In this document: one piece after another, positions 46,089-55,164 of the stretch
Numbering within the stretch: position 1 is the stretch's first letter
How the letters are laid out: each line of letters begins with the position of its first letter
Source of the DNA: an uncultured bacterium
GTDB lineage: Bacteria > Spirochaetota > Leptospiria > Leptospirales > Leptonemataceae
Assembly (NCBI GenBank): GCA_937928085.1
Contig: CALFVU010000004.1
Span: 62,001-126,000, forward strand
DNA: 64,000 bases
Direction: 5' to 3'
The notes under the pieces: model-generated
Databases searched by the model: none
Told to the model about the DNA's origin: nothing
What the model saw: the letters and a program-made list of their open reading frames with translations, nothing else
Position numbers and translations under genes: made by a program

Positions 46089-47169
46089 AAAAAATTTGGC
46101 TCTTCTTTTTGGAGGAAGATCCACAGAACACGAGATCTCTTTACTTTCTGCTAAAAATATTTATTATTCCATCAACAAACAAAAGTTTGATGTAAAATGT
46201 ATATATATTACATTAGAAGGCAAATTTTTTTATTTAAATAATATAAGCGAATTTCCCAAAACTAAAGAAGAAATTCAAAATATTCAAAAAAAAGAGCTTT
46301 ACCTTCGATTTGATTCTACTACTCCATTTTTTTATATAGACAATAATCAAATTTATGAAATCAATGTAGACATTTTTTTTCCTATCACCCACGGAATTTA
46401 TGGAGAAGATGGAAGCTTGCAAGGTGTATTGAAATTATTAGAAATTCCTTTTGTAGGATGTGATGTTCTTTCTTCCGCTTTATGTATGGACAAAGAAGCA
46501 ACAAAAAAAATTTTAGTTGCTAATCAAATACCTGTTGTTCCTTATAAAAGTTTTTCTTCTTATGAAGAAATTCCATATGAAACAATTATTCAAGAATTCG
46601 AGCTGCCTCTTTTCGTAAAACCTGCAAGACAAGGATCTTCTGTAGGAGTGTATAAAGCAAAAACTTTAGAAGAACTAAAAGAAAAAGTACAAAAATCATT
46701 TGAATATGATACAAAAATTATAATAGAAAAGGCAATCCAGGGAAGAGAATTAGAGTGTTCTGTTCTAGGAAATGAACAACTTTATATTTCCACTATAGGA
46801 GAAATTCGTCCCAATCATGAATTTTATTCTTACGAAGCGAAATATTTAGATCCTAACGGAGCTGAACTACTTATTCCAGCTCCCAATCTAACAGAACAAG
46901 AAATCAAAACGATTCAAGGAATTGTATCTCGAGCTTACAAAGCTCTTTATTGCGAAGGATTTGCCAGAGTAGATTTGTTTTACACAGGTAAAGAAATTTA
47001 TATTAACGAAATCAATACTTTGCCCGGTTTTACAAATATCAGTATGTATCCAAAACTATGGGAATATGAAGGAAAAAATTCAGAAAGTCTTATAGAAGAA
47101 ATCATAAATTTATCCATAAAAAGATTTGCTAATTACAAAAAACTAAAAAAAGCTTATGATTACAATTGA
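46078..47169 (+). CDS. ddl: D-alanine--D-alanine ligase
   Basis: Makes the D-Ala-D-Ala dipeptide for peptidoglycan. The 363-residue ATP-grasp protein has GGRSTEHEISLLSAKNI, THGIYGEDGSLQGVLKLL, VKPARQGSSVGVYKA and NEINTLPGFTNISMYPKLW. These are standard VanA/Ddl-A-like features, including the Ser/Tyr-containing substrate region. It overlaps both meaB and galK, so an essential envelope gene is embedded in a metabolic operon. Confidence 0.94.
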   Translation: MNHKKNLALLFGGRSTEHEISLLSAKNIYYSINKQKFDVKCIYITLEGKFFYLNNISEFPKTKEEIQNIQKKELYLRFDSTTPFFYIDNNQIYEINVDIFFPITHGIYGEDGSLQGVLKLLEIPFVGCDVLSSALCMDKEATKKILVANQIPVVPYKSFSSYEEIPYETIIQEFELPLFVKPARQGSSVGVYKAKTLEELKEKVQKSFEYDTKIIIEKAIQGRELECSVLGNEQLYISTIGEIRPNHEFYSYEAKYLDPNGAELLIPAPNLTEQEIKTIQGIVSRAYKALYCEGFARVDLFYTGKEIYINEINTLPGFTNISMYPKLWEYEGKNSESLIEEIINLSIKRFANYKKLKKAYDYN

Positions 47170-48334
47170 AGATTTAAAAGAAAAATTTATCAACATATTT
47201 AATAAAAAACCAGAAAAAATTTTTTTTGCACCAGGAAGAATCAACTTCATTGGAGAACATATAGATTATAATGGAGGTAAAGTTTTACCTTTTGCTATTG
47301 ATAAAGGAATTTATGCAGTAGTAACTTTTAAAGAAAGAAAAGAAAATACTATTATTCATTTGTATTCTGAAATCGATAACAACTTATATACAGTTGATCT
47401 GGATAAAAATCGGGATTCAATTCAACAAAGTTCTTTATGGATCCGATATCCTGTAGGAGTAATGGATGCTTTAAGAAAAAATCAAAATTTTGAAATGTGG
47501 ATCTATTACTATAGCAATTTACCTGCTGGATCTGGTCTTTCTTCCTCCGCAGCTATAGAAGTAGTGACAGGATACTTATTAAAATCTTATGTATTTGAGG
47601 AAACTTCGATCGACACGATCGATTTAGCTTTATTATGTCAAAAAGTAGAGAATGAATTTGTAGGTGTGCAATGTGGAATTATGGATCAATTTGTAGTAGC
47701 TAATGGTAAAGAAAACCATCTGATCCTTCTAGATACCCATACTCTTAACTATGAATATCTTTATTTTTTTTATCCTGAAATACAGATTGTTGTTATCAAT
47801 TCGAATGTTCCAAGATCTCTGGCTTCTTCTAAGTATAACGAGCGAAGAAAAGAATGTCAATTAGCTTTACAAACTTTGCAAACAATAACAAAACAATCCT
47901 TTCTTAACTTAGTGGAGGTTCCGGAAAATTTGGTTTTAGAACTTAAAGAAGAAAATTTAAAAAAAAGAGCACTTCACGTCATTCGTGAAAACCAAAGAGT
48001 AAAAGAAATGGTACAACTATTAAAACATAACCCAAAAGATAGTATATCCAAAATTGGTCATTTATTGTATGATTCCCATCAATCTTTAAAAGAGTTATAC
48101 GAGGTATCATGTCAAGAACTAGATATAATTATAGAAATCTCTCAAAAATTTGACGGTGTAATTGGTGCTAGAATGACTGGAGCAGGATTTGGTGGATGTG
48201 CTTTAGCTTTATTAAAAAAAGAATTTTACGAAACATACACGAATCAACTTTTAGAACTTTATACAAAAAAAACTCATTTAGAATTACAAATTTTTACAAC
48301 AAACATATCTGATGGAGTAAAAGAATGGAAGTAA
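47156..48334 (+). CDS. galK: Galactokinase
   Basis: Phosphorylates galactose to galactose 1-phosphate. The 392-residue GHMP kinase has the galactokinase signature GRINFIGEHIDYNGGKVLP, ATP-loop LPAGSGLSSSAAIEV, CQKVENEFVGVQCGIMDQF with the catalytic Asp, and MTGAGFGGCALAL. It overlaps ddl by 14 bases and the following alpha-galactosidase by 10 bases. galT and galE are not visible. Confidence 0.95.
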   Translation: MITIEDLKEKFINIFNKKPEKIFFAPGRINFIGEHIDYNGGKVLPFAIDKGIYAVVTFKERKENTIIHLYSEIDNNLYTVDLDKNRDSIQQSSLWIRYPVGVMDALRKNQNFEMWIYYYSNLPAGSGLSSSAAIEVVTGYLLKSYVFEETSIDTIDLALLCQKVENEFVGVQCGIMDQFVVANGKENHLILLDTHTLNYEYLYFFYPEIQIVVINSNVPRSLASSKYNERRKECQLALQTLQTITKQSFLNLVEVPENLVLELKEENLKKRALHVIRENQRVKEMVQLLKHNPKDSISKIGHLLYDSHQSLKELYEVSCQELDIIIEISQKFDGVIGARMTGAGFGGCALALLKKEFYETYTNQLLELYTKKTHLELQIFTTNISDGVKEWK

Positions 48335-50469
48335 ATTTGGAAAATCTAACCATAGAAAAAATTTATTTTCAAAAAAAAAATAAAATCCAGACATTTGAAA
48401 TTCAAAAAGAATTACAAGAAAAATTTTTATTTAGTACCAGTTTAGGGACTTTGTCTTTCGAGTTCCAAAAAAACATTTTAAATGTCTCTTTTGTAGAATT
48501 CTTAAATATAGAAGACAAACCAATTGATTTTATTACTTTAGATATAAAAATTCCCGATTTACATAAATTCAAAACTTTTTTACACCAAGGATATAATAAT
48601 TGGACACAGACCTACGAAGTTTCTATTAAAAATAAACAACTAAATATTAGTCCTTTACTAAAATGGTTATTTACTCCTTTTGGAGAATATACAATTATAA
48701 AATATATTGATAATCTTTCTAAAGATTTATTGCGATCTCATTTTTATACGTATTTAAGAGATTACGAAAATCTAATTTTACTTTTTTGTTCTTTAAACGA
48801 AAAAACTTCATTTACAATTTTTCAGTTAGATTATAAAAATTCAATTTTAAAGATCATCAAAGACTTTCAGAATTCGACAAACATTTCAAAATTTCCAATA
48901 TTTTTGATTTATATTAATTACGGGGAATATTATAAAATTTTTGATCTTGTAAGCAATTTATTGGAACCACAAAAACAAAAAGAAAATTTGATTACGGGTT
49001 ATACCACGTGGTATTATCATTATAACAATCTATCTTTTTATGAAATAATCAAAAGAATTGAATTTATAGGAAATAATAATATTCCTATTGATGTATTTCA
49101 AATTGATGATGGATATCAAAAAAGAGTTGGAGATTGGCTACATCTAAAACCAGATTTTGATGGAAAAATGAAAGAACTTGCTTCTCGAATAAGCTTTTAT
49201 AAAATAAAACCTGGTATCTGGCTTGCCCCTTTTATATGTGAAAAAAAATCATATTTGTATCAATACCATTATGAATGGATCTTAAAAGACATAAATGATA
49301 AGCCAGTAGTTGCGGGCTTCAATCCTTTATGGAGTGGAAAGTTTTATACTTTGAATATTTATCACCCCGATTTTCAGAACTATATACAAGATGTTCTACA
49401 TACCATGAAAGACTGGGGGTTTGAAATTTTTAAATTAGATTTTCTTTATGCAGCTTGTATCTTTCCTACAAAAAAAAAGACAAGAGCTATGCAAATGCAA
49501 GATGCTTTAGACTTAATACATTCTGCCATTCAGTGGAAAAAAGAGAATACAAAAATTTTAGGCTGTGGAATTCCGTTTTCTCATGCTTTTGGAAATGTAA
49601 ACTATACTAGAGTAGGAAGTGACGTAGAAGAAAAATGGGAAAATTTTTTAAAAAACTTTAATTTTTTAGAAAGAGTCTCTACTTTTAGTTCTTTAAATTC
49701 TACCATTTATAGACATCCTTTTAACACAAAAAATTTTTTAAACGATCCAGATGTATTTTATTTAAGAGAAAAATTTAGAGCTTTAAAAGCAAAGGACTTA
49801 CTAAAAAAAATCTTATTAACCGAAGAAGAAAAACTCACGTTGTTATTGATCAATCAAATTTTTGGTGGACTAGTATTTACTTCGGATCCTATAGAAAATT
49901 ACAATGAACAGCAATTGATCTTATATAAAAAGTTATTTCCGTTTTTAAAAAAACAATATACCAAATTCGTTCCTATCACGGAACGTGCATTCGAAGTTCA
50001 TTTTTATATAAAAAAAACAAAATTTCATTTAGACAACTATAGTAAAAAGGATCACAATTTAAACTATCTTTTTCTTACAAACTTATCAAATCAAAACGTA
50101 AAGTTTTCTTTAGATAATGTTCAATTGTATTTTGTTTCTTTTCCTTTTCAGAAAGCTTATGGAGAATTTTTATACCAACAAGATTATATCGATTTACCTC
50201 CACATCATTCTATATTGTTATACAAAGCTGAGACAACACCCAATCATTTATTAGGATCTGACGGAAGCATCTTTCCTTTATCAGAAATCTTAAGTTTTTC
50301 TTTTAAAAAATCTGAAGCCAGCATAATCTTAGAAAAAGAAGCGTATCCAAAAACTCAAATTTATATAAGTATTTCTCCCAAAGATAAGGAGAAATACGAA
50401 AAAAAATATAAGATTTATGAATTTAAATCAATTTACTACATAAAAAAAGAATACATACAGAAAACTTAA
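48325..50469 (+). CDS. GH36-type alpha-galactosidase
   Basis: A 714-residue glycosidase with an N-terminal beta-domain and a central TIM barrel. FQIDDGYQKRVGDW, PGIWLAPF, IFKLDFLYAA (nucleophile Asp in KLD) and TRVGSDVEEKW (acid/base Asp) are the expected GH36 catalytic motifs. No signal peptide, so it works on alpha-galactosides inside the cell, feeding galactose to the GalK encoded just upstream. Which substrate (melibiose, raffinose-type or galactosylated glycerol) is unknown; no transporter is adjacent. Confidence 0.88.
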   Translation: MEVNLENLTIEKIYFQKKNKIQTFEIQKELQEKFLFSTSLGTLSFEFQKNILNVSFVEFLNIEDKPIDFITLDIKIPDLHKFKTFLHQGYNNWTQTYEVSIKNKQLNISPLLKWLFTPFGEYTIIKYIDNLSKDLLRSHFYTYLRDYENLILLFCSLNEKTSFTIFQLDYKNSILKIIKDFQNSTNISKFPIFLIYINYGEYYKIFDLVSNLLEPQKQKENLITGYTTWYYHYNNLSFYEIIKRIEFIGNNNIPIDVFQIDDGYQKRVGDWLHLKPDFDGKMKELASRISFYKIKPGIWLAPFICEKKSYLYQYHYEWILKDINDKPVVAGFNPLWSGKFYTLNIYHPDFQNYIQDVLHTMKDWGFEIFKLDFLYAACIFPTKKKTRAMQMQDALDLIHSAIQWKKENTKILGCGIPFSHAFGNVNYTRVGSDVEEKWENFLKNFNFLERVSTFSSLNSTIYRHPFNTKNFLNDPDVFYLREKFRALKAKDLLKKILLTEEEKLTLLLINQIFGGLVFTSDPIENYNEQQLILYKKLFPFLKKQYTKFVPITERAFEVHFYIKKTKFHLDNYSKKDHNLNYLFLTNLSNQNVKFSLDNVQLYFVSFPFQKAYGEFLYQQDYIDLPPHHSILLYKAETTPNHLLGSDGSIFPLSEILSFSFKKSEASIILEKEAYPKTQIYISISPKDKEKYEKKYKIYEFKSIYYIKKEYIQKT

Positions 50470-51383
50470 TAAGTTTCTATAACTAAACGGTTTAAGCGAG
50501 AGAGTTGATTAAAGAATTCTTCCCACTCTGGCTCAGATAACGTTAAAGAATATGTTTTTTCGTAAAAACTTCTTAAAAAGCGGATAATCGGATCCTCCAT
50601 TCCTTTTAAACCACAAATATAAATTATGAAATTCTTTCTTTTTAAGATTTCTTCTATTTCTTCTTTATGCTCTTCTAAAAGGTGTTGTACGTAAATTTTT
50701 TTATTAGGATTTTCTCTTGATAAAGCAGAATAAAACACAAAACGATCATCTTTCAATTTTAAGAAATCGTTATTGATATCATTCGCGTATAAATGATCTT
50801 TTTTGTATCTCGTTCCAAAAAATAAATAGATCTTAGCATTGTGGGGATGATTTTGATAAAAAAATTTAAACAAAAAAGCGCGGAAAGGAGCAATTCCAGT
50901 ACCAGTTGCTAAAAAAATTAAATCTGTATTAGGATCTTCAGGTAAAGAAAAATGTTTTCCTGCAGGACCTGTAACTAAAACTTCGTCGCCTTCTTTTAGA
51001 TCACATAAATAGTTTGAACACACTCCTTTGATTACTTGCCCGTTCTCGTTCTTATAAACAACTCTTTTTACACATAAAGAAACAGTATTAGGATAATCGG
51101 GATCTCCTCCATAAGGCGAGGCAATCGAATACAAACGTAGTTTATGAGGTTTTCCTTTTTCATCTACACCGGGTGGTAAAACTCCTAAGGATTGACCTTC
51201 GGTATACACATAATTAGTATTCTTTAAATCCAGAATAATATGCCTTACATCCTCTTCGTAGTCTTCTGGAACCAACTTGGTATTTTGAACCACTCTTATT
51301 TTGAGAGGATTTTTCGGCTTGTAAAGCATATCCTGAGCTTCTATAATCTTTACAAAAGGGGGTAAAACCTGTTCGAACTTCAT
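50466..51383 (-). CDS. Plastid-type ferredoxin-NADP(+) reductase
   Basis: Start set at ATG 51383; a TTG at 51416 would add 11 residues. The 305-residue flavoprotein has FAD motif HKLRLYSIASP, GVCSNYLCDLKEGDEV, NADP-binding LATGTGIAPFRAF, IYICGLKGMEDPI, and a C-terminal Tyr (VIETY). This arrangement is the plant/cyanobacterial type and matches the known Leptospira FNR. It exchanges electrons between NADPH and ferredoxin or flavodoxin, for example for Fe-S or heme metabolism. Confidence 0.93.
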   Translation of the reverse strand: MKFEQVLPPFVKIIEAQDMLYKPKNPLKIRVVQNTKLVPEDYEEDVRHIILDLKNTNYVYTEGQSLGVLPPGVDEKGKPHKLRLYSIASPYGGDPDYPNTVSLCVKRVVYKNENGQVIKGVCSNYLCDLKEGDEVLVTGPAGKHFSLPEDPNTDLIFLATGTGIAPFRAFLFKFFYQNHPHNAKIYLFFGTRYKKDHLYANDINNDFLKLKDDRFVFYSALSRENPNKKIYVQHLLEEHKEEIEEILKRKNFIIYICGLKGMEDPIIRFLRSFYEKTYSLTLSEPEWEEFFNQLSRLNRLVIETY

Positions 51384-52144
51384 AAAAAAATTTTTTATAA
51401 ATTCTGAAATCGTCAATTATTTAATACTATAAAACAATTAAAAGCATGAGGAATTTTATATAAATATATAAATTTACATTTTGTAAAAAGTAGAAAGCGG
51501 GAGTATTAGAGTTAAAATTGATATCGAAACAATTAGATTTTACAATTTTTACAATATTTCTTTAATCTAAAATAGTACGAATATTATAAGATAATCAGAA
51601 TACGATAAATCATAAGTAATACTTTTGAACTATGTTCCACAATGTTTTTTTAAGTAATCTTTTCACTAAAGAACCAATATAATTAAAGAAGAAAAACAAT
51701 GAATCCCAATTGGTATTGTAAAAAAGATTACGCTTCAGATGGTTCTAAAGCATAATACGTTTTTATTAGAACTTACTAAAATTTGATCATATGGTTCAGC
51801 ACTCAATAAATGATTGAAATAAATCTTTTTATTCTCTTTTGGCTTTTTTAAACAAATAAAATTTATCAATAAACTAAATCTAAAAATAAACAAAAATTGT
51901 ATATGCTAGATTTCTTAAAATATGATTGAATAATACTATCAATTACTGTTTTTTTTTCGCTATTTTTTTAATTCAAAAAAAAGTGTTAAAAAAAAGATTC
52001 TATGATTTTTTTATTTGTTGCTTTTAATAAACATAAGACATCAAAATCATTAATTATTGTGTTTTGTTAATTTACAAATGTTCACGAATTTCTTCGAAAA
52101 AAAATCTGTAGACAATTAAAAAAAAACTAATTTTTTAACTTTTG
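51384..52144. other. Long intergenic gap before the TonB-system operon
   Basis: About 0.75 kb with no intact gene. Coding-like fragments with several stops run from about 51511 (VKIDIETIRFYNFYNISLI then NSTNII), and ATG 51699 opens MNPNWYCKKDYASDGSKA before a stop. They suggest a decayed gene, perhaps an ATPase, but the match is weak. The right 150 bases must hold the promoter for the ExbB-TonB operon; no convincing boxes can be singled out. Confidence 0.4.
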
Positions 52145-52897
52145 ATGAATCGTAAAGACGTAAATTATTATTTTCTTATTTTTTTGTTAAGTATACAAGC
52201 TTTCTTTTTTTATCAGAAACTTATATATCCCCAAGATACCCAACCACAAAACACAAAACAATCAATACAAACCCCTTTAAAAGAAAGCATTTGGGATTGG
52301 GTGCTAAAGGGGGGAGTTACGATGATTCCTTTAGGTATCATTGCTTCCATCATTATTGGGTTTTCAATAGAAAGATATATTTTTTTTAAGCGTAATGGTG
52401 CTACTGTTAAACATTATTTTGATAATTTTATAAAAAAAATTGATAATTTAGAAGAATTAGAAAAATTTATTAACGAAGATCCTTCGATTGTATCCAGAGT
52501 CTTAAAAATTGCTTTAAAACATCGAAATAAAGAGATTTCTCTTATCGAAAAAGAGATAGAAAATCAATCAATTATCGAATTAGGAAAATTAGAAAAAGGA
52601 TTGAATTTCTTATCTAATTTAGGAAATTTAGCTCCTTTATTAGGTTTCTTTGGAACTGTGGTAGGGATGAGGCATAGTTTTATTCAATTTGTAGAAAAAC
52701 TAGCTCCTACTGCAAAAGATTTAGCTATTGGTGTGGAAGAAGCTTTAATTACGACTCAAGCAGGATTATTGATTGCTATACCTACGTATTTGATTTACAA
52801 TTTTTTTATTTACTGGATCGATTCCATTTCGATTGAACTAGAACGTTGCGGAAATTTATTACTGAACCGTTTATACGAAATTAAACATGGCAATTAG
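52145..52897 (+). CDS. exbB: ExbB/TolQ/MotA-family proton channel protein
   Basis: Start at ATG 52145. The 250-residue inner-membrane protein has an N-terminal hydrophobic segment, a second helix GGVTMIPLGIIASIIIGFSI, a cytoplasmic region, and the conserved GNLAPLLGFFGTVVGM and EALITTQAGLLIAIPTYL helices that form the channel. With ExbD it powers TonB using the proton gradient. First gene of a four-gene overlapping operon. Confidence 0.93.
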   Translation: MNRKDVNYYFLIFLLSIQAFFFYQKLIYPQDTQPQNTKQSIQTPLKESIWDWVLKGGVTMIPLGIIASIIIGFSIERYIFFKRNGATVKHYFDNFIKKIDNLEELEKFINEDPSIVSRVLKIALKHRNKEISLIEKEIENQSIIELGKLEKGLNFLSNLGNLAPLLGFFGTVVGMRHSFIQFVEKLAPTAKDLAIGVEEALITTQAGLLIAIPTYLIYNFFIYWIDSISIELERCGNLLLNRLYEIKHGN

Positions 52898-53294
52898 AAT
52901 TAAAAGAAAAAGTAAGGATCCCGAAGAAATTCCATTAGCAAGTACTGCGGACATAGCATTTCTTTTAATCATTTTTTTCCTTGCTGCCAGTGCGATATTG
53001 GAATTAAAAGGAGTCAAATTTCCTTTACCAAAAAAAGATGCTCCCCCAATGCAAATCGAAAAACGATCTCTTTTTAGAGTACAAATTGATAAAAATCAAA
53101 ATTTTATTTACGAAAAAAAAACTTATTCTTTCATAGAGATCTTAGAACTTATGGAAGACAACTATATAAAAAATCCTGAAATTGTTTTTGCAATTAAAGT
53201 AGATCCTGAATGTCCTTCGGAAGTAGTCCCAAAACTAATTTTCCAAATGCAAAAAAGAAATTTAATTCAATTTTCGATAACGATTAACAAATGA
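52887..53294 (+). CDS. exbD: ExbD/TolR-family protein (first copy)
   Basis: A 135-residue protein with an N-terminal transmembrane helix containing the conserved Asp (PLASTADIAFLLIIFFLAAS) and a periplasmic peptidoglycan/TonB-interacting domain. It overlaps exbB by 11 bases and the second exbD by 4. Confidence 0.92.
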   Translation: MAIRIKRKSKDPEEIPLASTADIAFLLIIFFLAASAILELKGVKFPLPKKDAPPMQIEKRSLFRVQIDKNQNFIYEKKTYSFIEILELMEDNYIKNPEIVFAIKVDPECPSEVVPKLIFQMQKRNLIQFSITINK

Positions 53295-53707
53295 AGCTTA
53301 GAAAAAAAAGACATCTTACACCTATACCTGTTTCTGCTATGGGAGATATTGCTTTTTTGTTATTGATTTTTTATATTTCTACAACAATGCTTACGGATCA
53401 AAAACCAAGAAATATTGAATTACCAGAATTAAATGCTGAAACCCAATCTTCTCCTTACCCTTTAATTATTTATTTAGATACAGTATTGGCTGAAAAGAAT
53501 GTAGTCTATTTTTTTAACGAAGAAATTCCTATATCGATGTTAGATCAAAAACTAATAGAAAAAATCACTTCTTCTCCTTCCAACTTTCGAGTTTATTTGA
53601 ACATAGAGAAAAACTTACCTTTTCGCTATATGTATGAAGTGATCCAAAAACTCAAAGCTTCTGGTATTAGAAATATCATTATTTCTACTCAACCCCAATC
53701 GTTATGA
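53291..53707 (+). CDS. exbD: ExbD/TolR-family protein (second copy)
   Basis: A 138-residue paralogue with the helix AMGDIAFLLLIFYISTTML, again carrying the essential Asp, and a periplasmic domain. Two different ExbD proteins in one operon suggest a mixed ExbD dimer, a layout seen in several outer-membrane-bearing lineages including Leptospira. Overlaps both neighbours by 4 bases. Confidence 0.92.
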   Translation: MKLRKKRHLTPIPVSAMGDIAFLLLIFYISTTMLTDQKPRNIELPELNAETQSSPYPLIIYLDTVLAEKNVVYFFNEEIPISMLDQKLIEKITSSPSNFRVYLNIEKNLPFRYMYEVIQKLKASGIRNIIISTQPQSL

Positions 53708-54327
53708 TGTTCTATCGTATTATTTCTGGATGGGATCTTAGGCATTGGAGTTTTTTAGGTTTTTTGATTCTAATTCTTTTTTTAGCAATAGCTGATTTAA
53801 TTTTTAAATTGATACCCGAAAAAGAAAAAAAAGATTCTAATATTATTGCAGTAATCCCCGAAATGGCTTTTGTAGAATATCAAGAACCTACAACTCAAGA
53901 AACATTACAACAAACAAAAGAACTTTCTGAAGAAATTATGGAAACAGAAAAAAAACAAAAACAGGATGTAATCAATTGGCAAAATGCGATAGATCCTTCT
54001 CTTGACTTTACACAACGATATTCTGCAAAAATCGCAGTATCTATTTCTTCTGATGATTACCCCGAAAGAGCAAGAAAATCAAACTTAGGTAAAGTAAAAG
54101 TTTCTGTAGCATTATATATTGGAGCAGATGGAAAAATCAAAGATGTAATAATCAGAAAATTTGAAAGTCAATCAGGAAATCTCGAATCATTTAAAGAAGA
54201 TTTTATTCAATCTGTAAGAAAAGTATTTTTACAAAAAAGTAAACTTTTATCAGAGCCTTATAAAGAAAATGGACAACCAAAAGATTTTATTTGGTACACT
54301 ACAGTTACCTTTTCTTTGGAAAACTAA
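53704..54327 (+). CDS. tonB: TonB-like energy transducer
   Basis: A 207-residue protein: short N-terminal cytoplasmic part, one transmembrane helix (FLGFLILILFLAIADLI), an acidic/Gln-rich linker in place of the usual Pro-rich one, and a C-terminal TonB domain starting at DDYPERARKSNLGKVKVSVA. It carries energy to TonB-dependent outer-membrane receptors for iron, heme or cobalamin; the B12-dependent mutases here would need such uptake. No receptor gene is in the window. Confidence 0.85.
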   Translation: MMFYRIISGWDLRHWSFLGFLILILFLAIADLIFKLIPEKEKKDSNIIAVIPEMAFVEYQEPTTQETLQQTKELSEEIMETEKKQKQDVINWQNAIDPSLDFTQRYSAKIAVSISSDDYPERARKSNLGKVKVSVALYIGADGKIKDVIIRKFESQSGNLESFKEDFIQSVRKVFLQKSKLLSEPYKENGQPKDFIWYTTVTFSLEN

Positions 54328-54330
54328 TAT

Positions 54331-55158
54331 CTATTGAATTCGTTTTAGAACTTGCAAACTATCCCGAATTGGTTTTGGATTATGCGTGCGAATCCAATCC
54401 ACCCCTTTTCGAATAAGTTCAATTTCACAAACTAACGTAACAAAATCTCTTTCTTTTGGATTCTCAATTTGTGCTACTTTTCCTAAAAAAGACTTTCTGG
54501 AAACCGAAAGATAAATAGGAAGTCGATATCGCTTTTTGATTTCTGGTATAGCATTAATCACCTGAAAAGAATTTTCAGGGCTAGCTCCTAAAAAAAATCC
54601 CATACCCGGATCAAGCAAAATTCTTTTTTCAGAAATTCCAGCATTAAGCAATGCTTCGATTCTTCGATCAAAAAATTGTAGTATTTTTTGAACAATATTT
54701 TCGTTATGATCTTTGATTTCTGCCCTTCCGGAATGCACCTGATGCATAACAATTAATTTGGTTGTATGATCTCGCAAGAAAGGATATAGTCTGGGATCTG
54801 GAAAACCATTTATGTCATTCAAAAAATCAATAGGATATTGTAAAAAAAACTTTTGAACCTCGAGACGCCAGGTATCAATTGAAATAGGAATTTTATTTTT
54901 TAAAGCGTACCCTACAACAGGTTTTAAACGTTGAATTTCTACTTCTATCGGAACATCCTTTCCCTTTGGATTACTCGAAATAGCTCCTACATCTACTACA
55001 TCTGCACCCTCTTGGATCAAACTATGTATTTTTCTTATTGCTTTTTCGAATTCCAGATACTCCCCACCATCAGAAAAAGAATCCTCTGTGACATTTACAA
55101 TCCCTGCAAGTTTGACGTCAAAATTCACCATACCAATTTTTTTTAATTTTTTTATCAT
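54331..55158 (-). CDS. folP: Dihydropteroate synthase of the Sul1/Sul2-like lineage
   Basis: Condenses dihydropterin pyrophosphate with p-aminobenzoate in folate synthesis. The 275-residue TIM barrel has GIVNVTEDSFSDGG, LNDINGFPDPRLYPF, VMHQVHSGR, LDPGMGFFLGASPENS, SVSRKSFLG and IRTHNPKPIRDSL. At several places it departs from standard FolP (DIGGESTRPG, DPGIGFGK) and instead follows mobile Sul1: VDVGAISSNP against VDVGPAASHP, GFPDPxLYP, DPGMGFFL, RTHxP. It is a chromosomal gene in ordinary context, not within an integron or cassette. Whether it is insensitive to sulfonamides is not shown. Confidence 0.92.
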   Translation of the reverse strand: MIKKLKKIGMVNFDVKLAGIVNVTEDSFSDGGEYLEFEKAIRKIHSLIQEGADVVDVGAISSNPKGKDVPIEVEIQRLKPVVGYALKNKIPISIDTWRLEVQKFFLQYPIDFLNDINGFPDPRLYPFLRDHTTKLIVMHQVHSGRAEIKDHNENIVQKILQFFDRRIEALLNAGISEKRILLDPGMGFFLGASPENSFQVINAIPEIKKRYRLPIYLSVSRKSFLGKVAQIENPKERDFVTLVCEIELIRKGVDWIRTHNPKPIRDSLQVLKRIQ

Positions 55159-55164
55159 TCAAGA

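Noticed and set aside
52030-52070. Fur box ahead of the ExbB-TonB operon
   Set aside because: AATCATTAATTATTG shares some bases with a Fur site but such AT strings occur all through the window; not distinguishable from background.
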